DNA of 64,000 bases from Sedimenticola hydrogenitrophicus (GCF_025175675.1 NZ_JANIOA010000007.1:62001-126000); one strand, 5' to 3'; counted from the stretch's first letter, positions 38,597 to 48,962 are shown. Notes: generated by a model not told the origin, from the letters alone. Program-made: numbers and translations.

Positions 38597-39781
38597 TCAC
38601 CCGGCCAGTCCGCGCGCCAGATCGCCCTGGATATCCTCGATATCTTCCAGCCCGACGGCAACCCGGATCAGCCCCTCTTCGATACCGGAGAGCTGTTTCT
38701 CTTCGTCGGTCAGGCGGCCGTGGGTGGTCGAGGCCGGATGGGTGATGGTGCTCTTGGTGTCGCCCAGGTTGGCGGTGATGGAGAGCATCCGCGTGGCATC
38801 GATCAGCCGCCAGGCCGACTCCCGCCCCCCCTTGACCACGAAGGAGACGATGCCGCCCGCCGCCTTCTGCTGCCGTTGCGCCAGTGCATATTGTGGATGG
38901 CTCTGCAGGCCGGGGTAATGGACCCGCGCCACCCCCGGCTGATCTTCCAGCCAGCGCGCCAGGGTCAGGGCATTCTCGGAATGGGCCTTCATTCGCAGCT
39001 GCAGGGTCTCCAGTCCCTTCAGAAACACCCAGGCGTTGAACGGGCTCATGGTCGGCCCGGCGGTGCGCAAAAAGCCGAACACCTCCTCGCCCACCAACTT
39101 CGCATCCCCGACCACCGCCCCGCCGACACAACGCCCCTGCCCATCCAGGTACTTGGTGGCGGAGTGGATCACGATGTCCGCCCCCAGCGCCAGCGGCAAC
39201 TGCAGCGCCGGCGTACAGAAACAGTTGTCCACCACCAGCAACAGCCCCCGGGAGTGGGCCAGATCGGCCAGGGCGGCGATGTCGCCCAGTTCGGTCAGCG
39301 GATTGGACGGGGTCTCCACATAGAGCATCCGGGTCTCGGGGCGGATAGCCGCCTCCCAGGCAGCCAGCTCGCTCAGGGCCACAAAACTGGTCTGAATGCC
39401 TACCTTGGCCAGGAACTTGTTGAACAGCACATTGGTGGTGCCGAAGATACTGCGCGAAGAGACGATGTGATCACCCGCCTGCAACAGCGCCATGCAGGTG
39501 GCCAGAATGGCCGACATACCGGATGCGGTGGCCACACAGGCCTCGCCCCCCTCCAAGGCCGCCAGCCGCTGCTCAAAACAGGCCACTGTCGGATTGGTGA
39601 AGCGGGAGTAGATATTGCCCGGTTCGTCCCCACTGAAGCGGGCGGCCGCCTCGGCGGCACTCTTGAAGACAAAACTGGAGGTGGTGAATATCGGCTCCGA
39701 GTGCTCCCCCTCCGCGGTACGGATGTGGCCCGCCCTGATCGCCCGGGTTGCCAGACCCCAGTCATCATACGCTTCTGTCAT
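38597..39781 (-). CDS. metZ: O-succinylhomoserine sulfhydrylase
   Basis: A PLP enzyme of 394 residues that makes homocysteine directly from O-succinylhomoserine and sulfide. It is a Cys/Met metabolism family member: SRFTNPTVACFEQRLAALEGGE, TASGMSAIL, YVETPSNP, VDNCFCTP, and the PLP lysine in HSATKYLDG (Lys210). The MetZ assignment over cystathionine gamma-synthase rests on the overall N-terminus (RAIRAGHIRTAEGEHSEPIF) and on the SAM-II riboswitch upstream, which is typical of metZ/metA. The downstream methyltransferase is in the same transcript. Confidence 0.93.
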   Translation of the reverse strand: MTEAYDDWGLATRAIRAGHIRTAEGEHSEPIFTTSSFVFKSAAEAAARFSGDEPGNIYSRFTNPTVACFEQRLAALEGGEACVATASGMSAILATCMALLQAGDHIVSSRSIFGTTNVLFNKFLAKVGIQTSFVALSELAAWEAAIRPETRMLYVETPSNPLTELGDIAALADLAHSRGLLLVVDNCFCTPALQLPLALGADIVIHSATKYLDGQGRCVGGAVVGDAKLVGEEVFGFLRTAGPTMSPFNAWVFLKGLETLQLRMKAHSENALTLARWLEDQPGVARVHYPGLQSHPQYALAQRQQKAAGGIVSFVVKGGRESAWRLIDATRMLSITANLGDTKSTITHPASTTHGRLTDEEKQLSGIEEGLIRVAVGLEDIEDIQGDLARGLAG

Positions 39782-39820
39782 TGCTGAATACCTTTACCTG
39801 TATAAAAAACCACGGGCATG

Positions 39821-39855
39821 AAAAAACCCGCCTGGCCGCACAGCCAAAGCAGGTG
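39821..39855 (-). terminator. Terminator of the SAM-II expression platform
   Basis: On the minus strand CCTGCTTTGG-CTGTGCGG-CCAGGCGGG (with one bulge) followed by TTTTTT. It lies between aptamer and metZ, so SAM binding can favour transcription stop. Confidence 0.8.
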
Positions 39856-39858
39856 TTC

Positions 39859-39914
39859 CTCGCTTTAGCCGCATTTCTATAGCGCCCGCAATCTGAGATA
39901 AATCGGCGCTTCGG
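39859..39914 (-). ncRNA. SAM-II riboswitch upstream of metZ
   Basis: On the minus strand the leader reads AGCGCCGATTTATCTCAGA, then TTGCGGGCGCTATAGAAATG and CGGCTAAAGCG. These match the SAM-II pseudoknot pattern: P1 GCGC/GCGC around GATTTA, the purine-rich loop TATAGAAAT and the GCTAAA strand. A promoter lies just before it and a terminator just after it. SAM-II riboswitches are best known from alphaproteobacteria upstream of metA and metZ. Confidence 0.88.
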
Positions 39915-39917
39915 CTA

Positions 39918-39947
39918 AGACTAGGTCGGCAGCGGTGGTATTGTCAA
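39918..39947 (-). promoter_or_regulatory. Promoter of the metZ transcript
   Basis: On the minus strand -35 TTGACA (39942-39947), 18-base spacer, -10 TAGTCT (39918-39923). Transcription would begin at the first bases of the SAM-II aptamer. Confidence 0.7.
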
Positions 39948-39975
39948 GCGATTGTGACGCGGACGAATTGACTCA

Positions 39976-40143
39976 AATTAATTGACACCGTGCATACTGG
40001 CTGGGCGGAACCCTGGAGAACCACTGATGCACACAGATAAACACGGATTCAGAATTCTGACCTCCTATCTGTGTGAATCTGTGTCCATCCGTGGTTCCTT
40101 ACTAACCAGCCCGGGATAACTAAACCGCTGATAATTAAACGGC
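39976..40143 (-). repeat. P2 element, copy B (about 168 bp)
   Basis: Reverse complement of the unit at 3104-3257: AGCCGTTTAATTAT, GTTTAGTTATCCCGGGCTGG, GGAACCACGGATGGACACAG, AATCCGTGTTTATCTGTGTG and GGTGTCAATTAATT. It has about 14 additional bases near one end. The rest of the metZ-msrB gap (40144-40328) holds only a weak GGGCGGGCC palindrome. Confidence 0.85.
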
Positions 40144-40328
40144 TATTGAAGGCCATATTCAGAATTGCTGAACCCGGACCAGCAATTGTGCAAATAATAA
40201 CTGCGATTTAATAACCCGTAGACCCACCGCCATCCCATGCCCGCAATGTTCGAGAACCCTAGGGCGGGGCGGGCCCGCCCACGGGGCGCCCAATGACTGA
40301 TTTTGCGGTATCAGGCCACAGGCCCCGA

Positions 40329-40799
40329 TCACTCGAACAGCGCGAGATAGTCGCCGTAGCCTTCAGCCTCCAGCGACTCCTTCGGGATGAATCGCAGCGC
40401 GGCCGAGTTGATACAGTAACGCAGCCCGGTAGGTGCCGGTCCATCGGCAAACAGATGACCGAGATGGGAATCACCATCCCGGCTGCGCACCTCGGTGCGC
40501 TCCATGAACAGCTTGCGATCCTTGTGTTCGACAATATGCACCTGCTCCACCGGGCGGCTGAAGCTGGGCCAGCCGGTGCCGGAATCAAACTTGTCCCGGG
40601 AAGAGAACAGCGGCTCGCCGCTGACCACATCCACATACAGCCCCTCACGCTTCTCATCCCAGAACTCATTCTGGAACGGCCGTTCGGTTCCCTCCTGCTG
40701 GGTTACCTGATACTGCAGCTCGGTCAGTCTGTGGCGCAGTTCATCATCCGGGGGCCGCTGAAAGTCCGCAACGCTCTTGGACGGATTATCACTACTCAT
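40329..40799 (-). CDS. msrB: Peptide-methionine (R)-S-oxide reductase
   Basis: Reduces the R form of methionine sulfoxide in proteins; 156 residues. The catalytic Cys129 is in [13 protein letters not shown], with GTGWPSF and [12 protein letters not shown] in order. The two CxxC zinc pairs of the common form are missing (the first would be near [11 protein letters not shown]), so this is the zinc-free subclass. No signal peptide, so cytoplasmic. It is unrelated in position to msrA but lies near methionine synthesis genes. Confidence 0.95.
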   Translation of the reverse strand: MSSDNPSKSVADFQRPPDDELRHRLTELQYQVTQQEGTERPFQNEFWDEKREGLYVDVVSGEPLFSSRDKFDSGTGWPSFSRPVEQVHIVEHKDRKLFMERTEVRSRDGDSHLGHLFADGPAPTGLRYCINSAALRFIPKESLEAEGYGDYLALFE

Positions 40800-41457
40800 G
40801 GTCTTCTCCCGTTGCTACCGTGCTTGCCGACGCCGTAGGATGCCGGTGAGCTTGCGAACCGCATCATTCGCCCCAAGGCTTGATTCGGTTCGTGCCTCAC
40901 CAGCATCCTATTCTGAGCATCGGGCTTATTCGCGTTCATTTGCGTTCATTCCATCCTTAGGTCCGTAAACGGTGCATTGCATCCTCGGCTCCGTAAACGG
41001 TACATCCCTGTACCACTCCTCTTGCACTACTCCTCGCGGCTAATATTTTTCCAGTGTACGGCCCACAGCACGGCCCAGGGTACGGATGGGCTAGATGGGT
41101 AATCAGGTAAATCTATAGCCTAAAAACAGGCCGATAAAAACCCGGGATTCCAAAGTTAATTCCCGTGCACAGCAACGGGAGCCAGGCGTTAAAATCGCCT
41201 ATTTCCACTTATAAAACAATGAAATAGCATCGGACGACCGGGCTCCTCCGCCGACAAAATCGAAAAAATGTGATCAACGGTTGCCACCCAGACCCGACAT
41301 CACATCCATTGGCAATTCAATCGGTTACATTTGTTACCATTGAATCGTCATATTTTTAACGCATTTTTCAAGCCACAACGCGTGTATTTTCGGTTGCTGC
41401 ACCGCACTAATGACGCTACTGTACAGAACATCTGATCTAATCAGTCGAGTTATCGTT
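40800..41457. other. 658-base gap: P10, P11 and P5 repeats, then the phaZ upstream region
   Basis: P10 palindrome at 40835-40911 (GTAGGATGCCGGTGAGCTTG ... CACCAGCATCCTA), then P11 (TTCGCGTTCATTTGCGTTCA) into which P5 is inserted at 40953-41040. The AT-rich part 41200-41457 should hold the phaZ promoter. It has an imperfect palindrome GGTTACATTTGTTACC at 41322-41337, a possible operator. Confidence 0.6.
40953..41040 (+). repeat. P5 element (about 88 bp) inserted in P11
   Basis: Near-identical to the reverse complement of 13192-13276. Flanking P11 sequence continues on both sides (GCGTTCATT before, GCGGCTAATATT after). Confidence 0.8.
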
Positions 41458-42618
41458 ATGCTTTACAACCTCCATGCCATAGGCTCCTACTGGGCCCGCT
41501 CGGTCAATTTCTACGCCTTCCTCAACGCCTCCCTGAGCAAGGACATCCCCTGGCTCAAGCAGTGGCATGCCGCGAACCGGTTGCTGGAACGCTCTACCCG
41601 CCCCTACTCCAGGCCCTCCTTCGAACTTGAGATCGAAGAGAGCGTGGTGATCTGCAATCCGTTCGGCGACCTGCTGCGCTTCGGCACCCCCGACGCGAAA
41701 AAACCCAACCTGCTGATGGTGGCGCCTATGTCGGGACATTTCGCCACCCTGCTGCGGGGGACGGTGCGGGAGTTCATCCGGGATCACAACGTCTATATCA
41801 CCGACTGGCATGATGCCGGCAGTGTGCCGCTCACCGATGGCCGCTTCACCCTCGACAGCTATGTCGATTACCTGCGCGAGTTCATTCGCTATTTCGACGG
41901 CGATGTGCACCTGATGGCGGTCTGCCAGCCCTCGGTTCCGGCACTAGCCGCGGTCGCCCTGATGTCGGAAGACAGGGAAGCGGTGCCACGCAGCATGGTC
42001 CTCATGGGCGGTCCGGTGGATACCCGCCACACCCCCACCGAGGTCAACGATTTCGCCGAGAAGCGCAACCTCGCCTGGTTCAAGCGCCACACCATCCATC
42101 GGGTGCCGCTCAACCGCCGGGGCGCGGGAAGACACGTCTATCCCGGTTTCCTGCAGCTGGCCGGTTTTCTCGCCATGAATATCGACCGCCACGTCTCCGC
42201 CCACCACGAGTACTTCGATCACCTGGTTTCGGGCGACGGTGACAACGCCGCCCAGCATGAGGCGTTTTATGATGAGTATCTCGCCGTCATGGACCTGGAT
42301 GCCCCGTTCTACCTGGAGACCATCCAGAAGGTCTTCCTGGAGCACCACCTGCCCAAGGGGATCCTGGAGTGCGAGGGCCGGCGGGTGAAACCGGAACTGA
42401 TCACGGACACCGCCCTGATGACCATTGAAGGGGAACTGGACGACATCACCGGCCAGGGCCAGACCCGGGCCGCCCACAAGCTCTGTCCCGGGGCGCCGCT
42501 GCACGAGCACCTGACCCAAACCAAGGTCGGCCATTACGGCATCTTCAACGGCCGCCGCTTCCGCGAGGAGATCGCCCCGCGTATCCGCGCCTTCATGAAC
42601 CAGGCAAGCAACCGTTAG
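41458..42618 (+). CDS. phaZ: Intracellular polyhydroxyalkanoate depolymerase
   Basis: Hydrolyses stored PHB/PHA granules to monomers or oligomers in the cytoplasm. The ATG at 41458 gives MLYNLHAIGSYWARSV, like the known family N-terminus; the frame is open 16 codons further. With 386 residues the length is normal. The nucleophile is Cys156 in MAVCQPSVPAL, the cysteine variant of the lipase box used by intracellular depolymerases. PMSGHFATLLRGTVREFIRDHNVYITDWHDA is a family hallmark. PHA synthase is not in the window. The stop TAG touches a P10 arm. Confidence 0.95.
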   Translation: MLYNLHAIGSYWARSVNFYAFLNASLSKDIPWLKQWHAANRLLERSTRPYSRPSFELEIEESVVICNPFGDLLRFGTPDAKKPNLLMVAPMSGHFATLLRGTVREFIRDHNVYITDWHDAGSVPLTDGRFTLDSYVDYLREFIRYFDGDVHLMAVCQPSVPALAAVALMSEDREAVPRSMVLMGGPVDTRHTPTEVNDFAEKRNLAWFKRHTIHRVPLNRRGAGRHVYPGFLQLAGFLAMNIDRHVSAHHEYFDHLVSGDGDNAAQHEAFYDEYLAVMDLDAPFYLETIQKVFLEHHLPKGILECEGRRVKPELITDTALMTIEGELDDITGQGQTRAAHKLCPGAPLHEHLTQTKVGHYGIFNGRRFREEIAPRIRAFMNQASNR

Positions 42619-43028
42619 GATTCTGCTTGCGAACCGCATCGTGTAGGATCCCGAGGGGTCGGAGTCAAATCGATTCGACACCGGATGGTTAAACTTGGCT
42701 CAGGGGTTCGATTTGACTCCGACCCCCGCGTGCGAAGGGCAACCGCGGGGGGTTGCCCCTACGCCCATCCCTGGCCTGCAACCTGCACCGAAATCCATTC
42801 CCCATGGCCTATAATGGATAGCAATGGTGAACAAATCCGGGCCAGGCACAAACAAACTTGACGAAATTACTGAGTTATCCTATCGTCTGCGCCCAACGCG
42901 TCTCACAAAGATGCTGAAAAGTACCAGGAAAACGTTGATTTTGAGGCCCCAAAAGGGTTTTCGATCAGCCTGAACCGAGGGTTCAGGCACCAACCAGATG
43001 CGGCGACCCCGCATTGGAGGAAAGGAAA
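42619..43028. other. Gap downstream of phaZ: P10 arm, P1 palindrome and hairpins
   Basis: A P10 arm (42620-42652), P1 (42655-42725) and a GGCAACCGCGGGGGGTTGCC hairpin (42739-42758), of which a relative is at 62379-62416. From 42967 two hairpins follow: GCCTGAACCGAGGGTTCAGG (42969-42988) and ATGCGGCGACCCCGCAT (42998-43014). The second ends just before the ribosome-binding site of the short ORF at 43029. Confidence 0.65.
42655..42725. repeat. P1 palindrome
   Basis: GGGGTCGGAGTCAAATCGAT and ATTTGACTCCGACCCC are inverted arms; pairing extends further than in the other copies. Confidence 0.85.
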
Positions 43029-43127
43029 ATGAACTATTCAATCTCCCGGTGGAGCAATCCGCCCGCGTACCGCCATACCACTCCCGAATCCGCGCAGGCC
43101 CTTGGCCGATCGGCGCCCATCAGCTAG
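43029..43127 (+). CDS. Possible 32-residue leader peptide
   Basis: ATG AAC TAT TCA ... ending TAG at 43125-43127. It has a very strong ribosome-binding site (GGAGGAAAGG) and begins MNYSISRWSNPPAYRH, with two tyrosines and one tryptophan. A stable hairpin lies just upstream and indolepyruvate oxidoreductase starts 132 bases downstream. A regulatory leader is possible; a short real protein or a chance ORF are not excluded. Confidence 0.35.
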   Translation: MNYSISRWSNPPAYRHTTPESAQALGRSAPIS

Positions 43128-43259
43128 CCGCCAAACACTGACCGATTTCACGCGTCGCGCGGACTGCTCCGCAGCGGTTGGCCCGTTGCATTGGCAGCGC
43201 GCCGGCGACTGACTCTATTCCGGGCCATGGGCCCGAATCAGGCCCTGGGAGATCCTCAC

Positions 43260-46200
43260 ATGGTGCTGGCTGATATCAAGCTCGATGACAAGTACACCCT
43301 AGACGCCGGTCGCGTCTATCTTACCGGCGTGCAGGCGCTGACCCGCCTGCCGATGCTGCAGCAGCAGCGCGACCAGTTGGCAGGTCTGCATACCGCCGGC
43401 TTCGTTTCAGGCTATCGCGGATCCCCGCTGGGCGGTCTCGACAAAGAGCTCTGGAAGGCAAAAAAGCACCTGGAGCGGCACCGCATCACCTTTCAGCCGG
43501 GACTCAATGAAGACCTGGCCGCCACCGCCGTATGGGGCACCCAGCAGGTCAACCTGTTCCAGGGTGCCCGCTATGACGGGGTGTTCAGCCTGTGGTACGG
43601 CAAGGGGCCGGGGATTGACCGATCGGGTGATGTGTTCAAGCACGCCAACGCCGCCGGTACCTCGCCCCACGGCGGTGTGCTGGTGATCGCCGGCGACGAT
43701 CACAACAGCAAATCCTCCACCCTGCCGCACCAGACCGAGTACGCCTTCATGGACGCCATGATCCCGGTGCTCAATCCGGCCGGGGTGCAGGAGATCCTCG
43801 ACTACGGGCAGATCGGCTGGGCACTGTCGCGCTACTCCGGCTGCTGGGTGGCGCTCAAGACCATCGCCGAGACCGTCGACACCTCCGCCTCGGTGTCGAT
43901 CGACCCTGAGCGGGTACGCATCACCATCCCGGATGACTATGTGCTGCCGGAGGGAGGACTCAACATCCGCTGGCCCCACCGGCCGCTGGACCAGGAGGCG
44001 CTGCAGCACCACCATCGGCTCTACGCCGCCCTCGCCTTCGCCCGGGTCAACCAGCTGAACCGCGTCGTCATCGACACTCCGCAACCGCGCCTGGGCATCG
44101 CCACCACCGGTAAATCCTACCTGGACGTGATGCAGGCGCTGGAGGATCTCGGCATCAGCCGCGAGATGGCCTCGCGCATCGGTATCCGCCTCTACAAGAT
44201 CGGCATGAGCTGGCCCCTGGAACGCGAGGGGGTGCGCCAGTTTGCCGAGGGGCTGGACGAGATCCTGGTGGTGGAAGAGAAGCGCGGCCTGATCGAGAAC
44301 CAGCTCAAGGAGCAGCTTTACAACTGGAAGGAGGCGGTGCGCCCCCGGGTGCTGGGCAAGTTCGACGAGGCCAACCAGTGGCTGCTGCCCTCGGCGGGCG
44401 AACTGACCCCGGCACGCATCGCCCGGGTCATCGCCGCGCGCATCGAGCGCTTCCACCAGAGCGAAGTGATCGAGAAACGGCTGCGCTTCCTGCAGCAGAA
44501 GGAGACCGCGCTGGCGCTGCCCCGGGTGACCCTGGAGCGGGTGCCCCACTTCTGTTCCGGCTGTCCCCACAACAGCTCCACCCGGCTGCCCGAAGGGAGT
44601 CGCGCCACCGGCGGCATCGGCTGTCACTACATGGCCACCTGGATGGATCGCGGCACCGACACCTTCACCCAGATGGGCGGCGAAGGGGTCCCCTGGATCG
44701 GCCAGGCCCCCTTTACCGAGACCCCGCACATCTTCGCCAACCTGGGTGAAGGGACCTACTTCCACTCCGGTGTACTGGCGATCCGCGCCGCCTTGGCCGC
44801 CGGGGTCAACATCACCTACAAGATCCTCTACAACGACGCCGTGGCCATGACCGGCGGCCAGCCGGTGGACGGGCCCTTCAGCGTGCAGCAGCTGAGCGAA
44901 CAGCTGGCGGCCGAGGGGGTCAAACGCATCGCCCTGGTGAGCGACGACCCGAACAAGTTCCAGGACCGCGCCGAATTCGCCCCACACACCAGCTTCGACC
45001 ACCGGGACGACCTGGACCGGGTGCAGCGCGAGTTGCGCGAGGCCCCGGGGACGTCGGTGCTGATCTACGAGCAGACCTGCGCTGCCGAGAAACGGCGCCG
45101 GCGCAAGCGCGGCCTGATGGAGGATCCCAAGGTACGGCCTTTCATCAACCGTGCGGTGTGCGAAAACTGCGGCGACTGCAGCACCCAGTTCAACTGTCTC
45201 TCGATAATCCCGGTGGAGACCCCGTTCGGCCGCAAACGGGCCATCGACCAGTCCGCCTGCAACAAGGACATGCGCTGCGTGGAGGGCTACTGCCCCAGCT
45301 TCGTCACCGTGCACGGCGGCCGTCTGAAGCGCGCCGCCAGCCGTCCGGATGGACTGGAGTGGCCGGAGCTGCCCCTGCCCGTGCTGCCCGCGCTGGAACA
45401 CCCTCGCAACATCCTGCTGACCGGTATCGGCGGCACCGGCGTGGTGACCATCGGCGCGCTGCTGGGCATGGCGGCGCATATCGACGGCCGCGGCGTGACC
45501 GTGCTGGACATGACCGGCCTGGCACAGAAGTACGGCGCGGTGGTCAGTCACATCCGTATCGCCCGGCAACCGGAGGATATCCACGCCATGCGCATCGCCG
45601 CCGGTCAGGCCGACACCCTGCTGGCCTGTGACCTGGCGGTGGCCACCGGTTTCGAGGCGCTGGCCAAGCTGAACCCGGAACGCACCGACGCGGTGGTCAA
45701 CAGCCACCAGAGCATGACCTCGGGCTTCATCAAGCAAAAGGATCTCACCTTCCCGGCCCAGGCCCTGGAGTCGCAACTGCGGAACACCACTCGCACGGCA
45801 CAGTTCCTCGACGCCAGCCGGCTGGCGGAATCCCTGCTGGGGGACGCCATCGGCGCCAACCTGTTCATGGTGGGCTTTGCCTGGCAGAAAGGCTATCTGC
45901 CGCTCTCTCTGGAGGCGCTGCAGAAGGCGATCGAACTGAACGATGTCTCCATCGAGAACAACCTGCGCGCCCTGCTCTGGGGACGCCGTGCCGCCGTGGA
46001 TCTGGCGGCAGTCCAGCGACTGGCCGCGCCCGACCGGACCCCGGAGGCGACACCCAAGACACTGGACCAGCTGATCGCCCATCGTAGCGCTCACCTGCGT
46101 GCCTATCAGGATGACGCCTACGCCTCGCGCTATCTGCGGCTGGTGACGCTCACCCGGGAGCGCGAGCAGGCCCTGGGTCTGCGGGGACTGGGCGAAGCGG

Positions 46201-46712
46201 TGGCGGACCACTATGCACGCCTGCTGGCCTACAAGGATGAGTACGAGGTGGCCCGGCTCTACAGCGACCCGGCCTTCCGCGAGCAGATCGCCAGCCAGTT
46301 CGAGGGCGACTTCCACCTGGAGTTCCACTTCGATCCGCCGTTCCTGTCCAAGGCCGATGCCGAAACCGGCCGTCGCCGCAAGCGTCGCTTCGGCCCCTGG
46401 ATGCTGCGCATGCTGGGGCTGCTCAGCCGCTGCAAGGGGCTGCGCGGCAGCCGCCTGGACCCGTTCAGAAACAACCCCGACCGTCGCCTGGAACGGACCC
46501 TGATCAGCGATTACGAAACGACCCTGGAGACCATCCTGGCCCACCTGAACAGCGACAACATCGAGACCGCCATCGCCCTGGCGCGGCTGCCCGGCGAGAT
46601 CCGCGGCTTCGGCCAGATCAAGCAGGCGGCGGCCGAACAGGCGGCCCCCAGACAACGGGAACTGCTGGCGCAGCTCCTGCAACCGTCGGTCGACGAGACC
46701 CGCGCGGCATGA
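43260..46712 (+). CDS. Indolepyruvate ferredoxin oxidoreductase, fused single chain
   Basis: A TPP- and iron-sulfur-dependent enzyme of 1150 residues that oxidises aryl or branched 2-oxo acids (indolepyruvate, phenylpyruvate) to acyl-CoA with ferredoxin. The ATG at 43260 follows GGGAGA by seven bases and starts [14 protein letters not shown]; the 23 extra codons upstream are not needed. The N-terminal pyrimidine-binding region ([14 protein letters not shown]), the TPP region ([18 protein letters not shown] ... [18 protein letters not shown]), a cysteine cluster [13 protein letters not shown], and a gamma-type domain ([20 protein letters not shown]) are all in one chain. It is followed after 31 bases by an amino acid dehydrogenase, pointing to amino acid catabolism. 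Confidence 0.95.
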   Translation: MVLADIKLDDKYTLDAGRVYLTGVQALTRLPMLQQQRDQLAGLHTAGFVSGYRGSPLGGLDKELWKAKKHLERHRITFQPGLNEDLAATAVWGTQQVNLFQGARYDGVFSLWYGKGPGIDRSGDVFKHANAAGTSPHGGVLVIAGDDHNSKSSTLPHQTEYAFMDAMIPVLNPAGVQEILDYGQIGWALSRYSGCWVALKTIAETVDTSASVSIDPERVRITIPDDYVLPEGGLNIRWPHRPLDQEALQHHHRLYAALAFARVNQLNRVVIDTPQPRLGIATTGKSYLDVMQALEDLGISREMASRIGIRLYKIGMSWPLEREGVRQFAEGLDEILVVEEKRGLIENQLKEQLYNWKEAVRPRVLGKFDEANQWLLPSAGELTPARIARVIAARIERFHQSEVIEKRLRFLQQKETALALPRVTLERVPHFCSGCPHNSSTRLPEGSRATGGIGCHYMATWMDRGTDTFTQMGGEGVPWIGQAPFTETPHIFANLGEGTYFHSGVLAIRAALAAGVNITYKILYNDAVAMTGGQPVDGPFSVQQLSEQLAAEGVKRIALVSDDPNKFQDRAEFAPHTSFDHRDDLDRVQRELREAPGTSVLIYEQTCAAEKRRRRKRGLMEDPKVRPFINRAVCENCGDCSTQFNCLSIIPVETPFGRKRAIDQSACNKDMRCVEGYCPSFVTVHGGRLKRAASRPDGLEWPELPLPVLPALEHPRNILLTGIGGTGVVTIGALLGMAAHIDGRGVTVLDMTGLAQKYGAVVSHIRIARQPEDIHAMRIAAGQADTLLACDLAVATGFEALAKLNPERTDAVVNSHQSMTSGFIKQKDLTFPAQALESQLRNTTRTAQFLDASRLAESLLGDAIGANLFMVGFAWQKGYLPLSLEALQKAIELNDVSIENNLRALLWGRRAAVDLAAVQRLAAPDRTPEATPKTLDQLIAHRSAHLRAYQDDAYASRYLRLVTLTREREQALGLRGLGEAVADHYARLLAYKDEYEVARLYSDPAFREQIASQFEGDFHLEFHFDPPFLSKADAETGRRRKRRFGPWMLRMLGLLSRCKGLRGSRLDPFRNNPDRRLERTLISDYETTLETILAHLNSDNIETAIALARLPGEIRGFGQIKQAAAEQAAPRQRELLAQLLQPSVDETRAA

Positions 46713-46743
46713 CTTCAACCGTGACCAAAGCAGGATAAAAACC

Positions 46744-47793
46744 ATGAAACTGTTTACCCATCATGAATTCGACCATCACGAACAGGTGGTCTTCTGCCAT
46801 GACAAGGCGTCCGGGCTGAAGGCCATCATCGCCATTCACAACACCCACCGCGGACCGGCCCTGGGCGGCTGCCGCATGTATCCCTATGCCAGTGACGCGG
46901 AGGCACTGACCGATGTGCTGCGGCTCTCCCGGGGCATGACCTACAAATCCGCCATCGCCAACCTGCCCCTGGGCGGCGGCAAGTCGGTGATCATCGGCGA
47001 CCCGCGCCATGACAAGACCCCGGCCCTGATCCGCGCCATGGGCCAGGCGGTGGAGCGCCTCGGCGGGCGCTATATCGTGGCAGAGGATTCCGGCACCGGC
47101 GTCGCCAACATGCAGCTGATCGGCGAGGTCACCCCGCACGTCTCGGGTATCGCGGAAAAATTCGATGCCGAGGGCAACCCGCGCAGCGGCGACCCCTCCC
47201 CGATGACCGCGCGCGGCACCTTCGTCGGGATTCGCGCGGCGGTGCGTCACCGCCTGGGCCGGGAGGGCCTGGAGGGCGTGCGGGTGGCCATCCAGGGCGT
47301 GGGCAATGTGGGGCACCACCTGGCCCAACAACTGCACGACGCCGGCGCCCGGCTCTGGGTCTGCGACATCAACCGCGCGGCGGTGCAACGCCTGGTCGAC
47401 GAGTTGGGGGCCAGCGCCGTGGCCAACGAGGCGATCTACGATCAGGAGGTGGATGTGTTCGCGCCCTGCGCCCTGGGTGCCATTCTCAATGACCAGACCA
47501 TTCCGCGCCTGCGGGCGTGCATCGTGGCCGGTTCCGCCAACAACCAACTGGCGGAAAAACAGCACGGCCTGGCGTTGATGAAACGGGGCATCCTCTACGC
47601 CCCTGACTATGTGATCAACGCCGGCGGTGTGATCGATGTCTGTTACGAGCGCAGCGCCGGGGATCAGGAACTGATCGTGCAGAAAGTGGATGCGATCGGC
47701 GACACCCTGGAGGAGATCTTCGACCGTGCCGAGCGCCAGCGCCAACCCACCGATGCGGTGGCGGACCGACTGGCCGAGGAGCGCTTTGCCTGA
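46744..47793 (+). CDS. Leucine-type amino acid dehydrogenase (Glu/Leu/Phe/Val family)
   Basis: An NAD-dependent oxidative deaminase of 349 residues. AGGA lies eight bases before the [18 protein letters not shown], then Lys68 and the GGGKSVI loop with Lys80, and [11 protein letters not shown] with the catalytic Asp near 115, are typical of leucine and phenylalanine dehydrogenases; the Rossmann motif is [10 protein letters not shown]. The exact substrate is not decided by sequence. Next to indolepyruvate oxidoreductase, it would supply the 2-oxo acids, so phenylalanine/aromatic or branched amino acids are plausible. Confidence 0.93.
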   Translation: MKLFTHHEFDHHEQVVFCHDKASGLKAIIAIHNTHRGPALGGCRMYPYASDAEALTDVLRLSRGMTYKSAIANLPLGGGKSVIIGDPRHDKTPALIRAMGQAVERLGGRYIVAEDSGTGVANMQLIGEVTPHVSGIAEKFDAEGNPRSGDPSPMTARGTFVGIRAAVRHRLGREGLEGVRVAIQGVGNVGHHLAQQLHDAGARLWVCDINRAAVQRLVDELGASAVANEAIYDQEVDVFAPCALGAILNDQTIPRLRACIVAGSANNQLAEKQHGLALMKRGILYAPDYVINAGGVIDVCYERSAGDQELIVQKVDAIGDTLEEIFDRAERQRQPTDAVADRLAEERFA

Positions 47794-48048
47794 GTCGGTG
47801 TGACAGACGACGCCATCTGACTCCAAGTTGGCATACGCGGACCGTTCCGAACCCGCCCCCGCAGGAAGCGCCGTGCGCCGCCTTGATGCGGTTCGTTCCA
47901 CTCACCGCATCCTACGCGTTCCGGCCCGGGATCTGACTCCGCGTATCATGATTTCCTCGGACGTAGGGTGCCGGTGAGCTTGCGAACCGCACCAGTCATA
48001 AGCGGGGGCGAAGCACCTGTCTACGAGTCCTGAATTCGGGCGGGCCCG
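47794..48048. repeat. Gap with two P10 arms
   Basis: TTGATGCGGTTCGTTCCACT ... CCGCATCCTACG at 47883-47915 and GTAGGGTGCCGGTGAGCTTG CGAACCGCA at 47963-47992 face each other as inverted arms of a P10 unit. No gene. Confidence 0.6.
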
Positions 48049-48915
48049 ATGGCCCGGGTATCCACCATCGGATATACTCCGGTTAATCGCCATCGCCTTG
48101 GGACAACCCTCTTGGATCGACCGTACACAGCACCCGACTCGATCGCCCGGAGCCTCTTTTCACCCGGAGAGCCGCCGGCCTGGGAGGAGCTGAACAGCGA
48201 CAGCCCCTCGCCCCTGCTGCTGGTGTGTGACCATGCCAGCAACCGGGTGCCGCTCAAGCTGGGCCATCTCGGTCTCGACCTGAATGTGTTCGGCTTGCAT
48301 GTGGCCTATGACATCGGCTGTGAAAAACTGACCCGCCTGCTCTCCCAGCAGTTCAACGCCACGGCGCTGCTGGCCCACTATTCCCGCCTGGTGATCGATC
48401 TCAACCGCCATCCGGGCGACGGCTCATCGATCCCGGAGGTGAGCGACTCCATCGAGATTCCGGGAAACCACGCCCTGACGCCCGAACAGATCCGACAGCG
48501 TGAAGCGGCCCTGTTCTGGCCCTACCATAACCGGATCGAGCAGATCCTGGGCAGAATCTGCAGCCGCGGTCAGACCCCGATACTCTGCTCCATTCACAGT
48601 TTCACCCCGGTATTCAGGGGCTTTCAGCGCCCCTGGCATATTGGCGTACTGTGGGACCGGGATCATCGGCTCTCCACCCCGCTACTGGAGAGCCTGAATA
48701 CCACCCGGCAATATTGCGTCGGCGACAACGAGCCGTACCACGCGCGCAATCCGGTCGGCTACACCATGGATGTGCATGGTGAGAAAAACGGCTATCCCCA
48801 CCTGCTGCTGGAGATCCGCCAGGATCTGATCGGCCACGACGACGGCGTGGCCGAGTGGGCCGGGATTATTCATACCCACCTGCGGCAGGTACTGGCCCGG
48901 GTGACGCTTCCCTGA
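48049..48915 (+). CDS. N-formylglutamate amidohydrolase-like protein
   Basis: A 288-residue member of the N-formylglutamate amidohydrolase family (HutG type), zinc-dependent. LLLVCDHASNRVP (metal and substrate site), HVAYDIGCEKLTRLL, YSRLVIDLNRHPGD and IHSFTPVF are the conserved elements; the C-terminal VHGEKNGYPHLLLEIRQDLI closes the fold. The start is uncertain: the first 35 residues are not conserved and an internal TTG at about 48112 is possible. No other hut genes are near, so a role in histidine breakdown is not supported; many relatives act on other N-acyl amino acids. Confidence 0.85.
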   Translation: MARVSTIGYTPVNRHRLGTTLLDRPYTAPDSIARSLFSPGEPPAWEELNSDSPSPLLLVCDHASNRVPLKLGHLGLDLNVFGLHVAYDIGCEKLTRLLSQQFNATALLAHYSRLVIDLNRHPGDGSSIPEVSDSIEIPGNHALTPEQIRQREAALFWPYHNRIEQILGRICSRGQTPILCSIHSFTPVFRGFQRPWHIGVLWDRDHRLSTPLLESLNTTRQYCVGDNEPYHARNPVGYTMDVHGEKNGYPHLLLEIRQDLIGHDDGVAEWAGIIHTHLRQVLARVTLP

Positions 48916-48962
48916 ACAGAATAGGCCTGAACAGGATAACCACAGACGGGTGACCCGAAACG

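Noticed and set aside
43407-46745. A 1112-residue open frame on the minus strand opposite indolepyruvate oxidoreductase
   Set aside because: It is an antisense shadow of a GC-rich gene: the composition is His/Gln/Gly/Leu-rich and shows no motifs, while the plus strand has a full enzyme.
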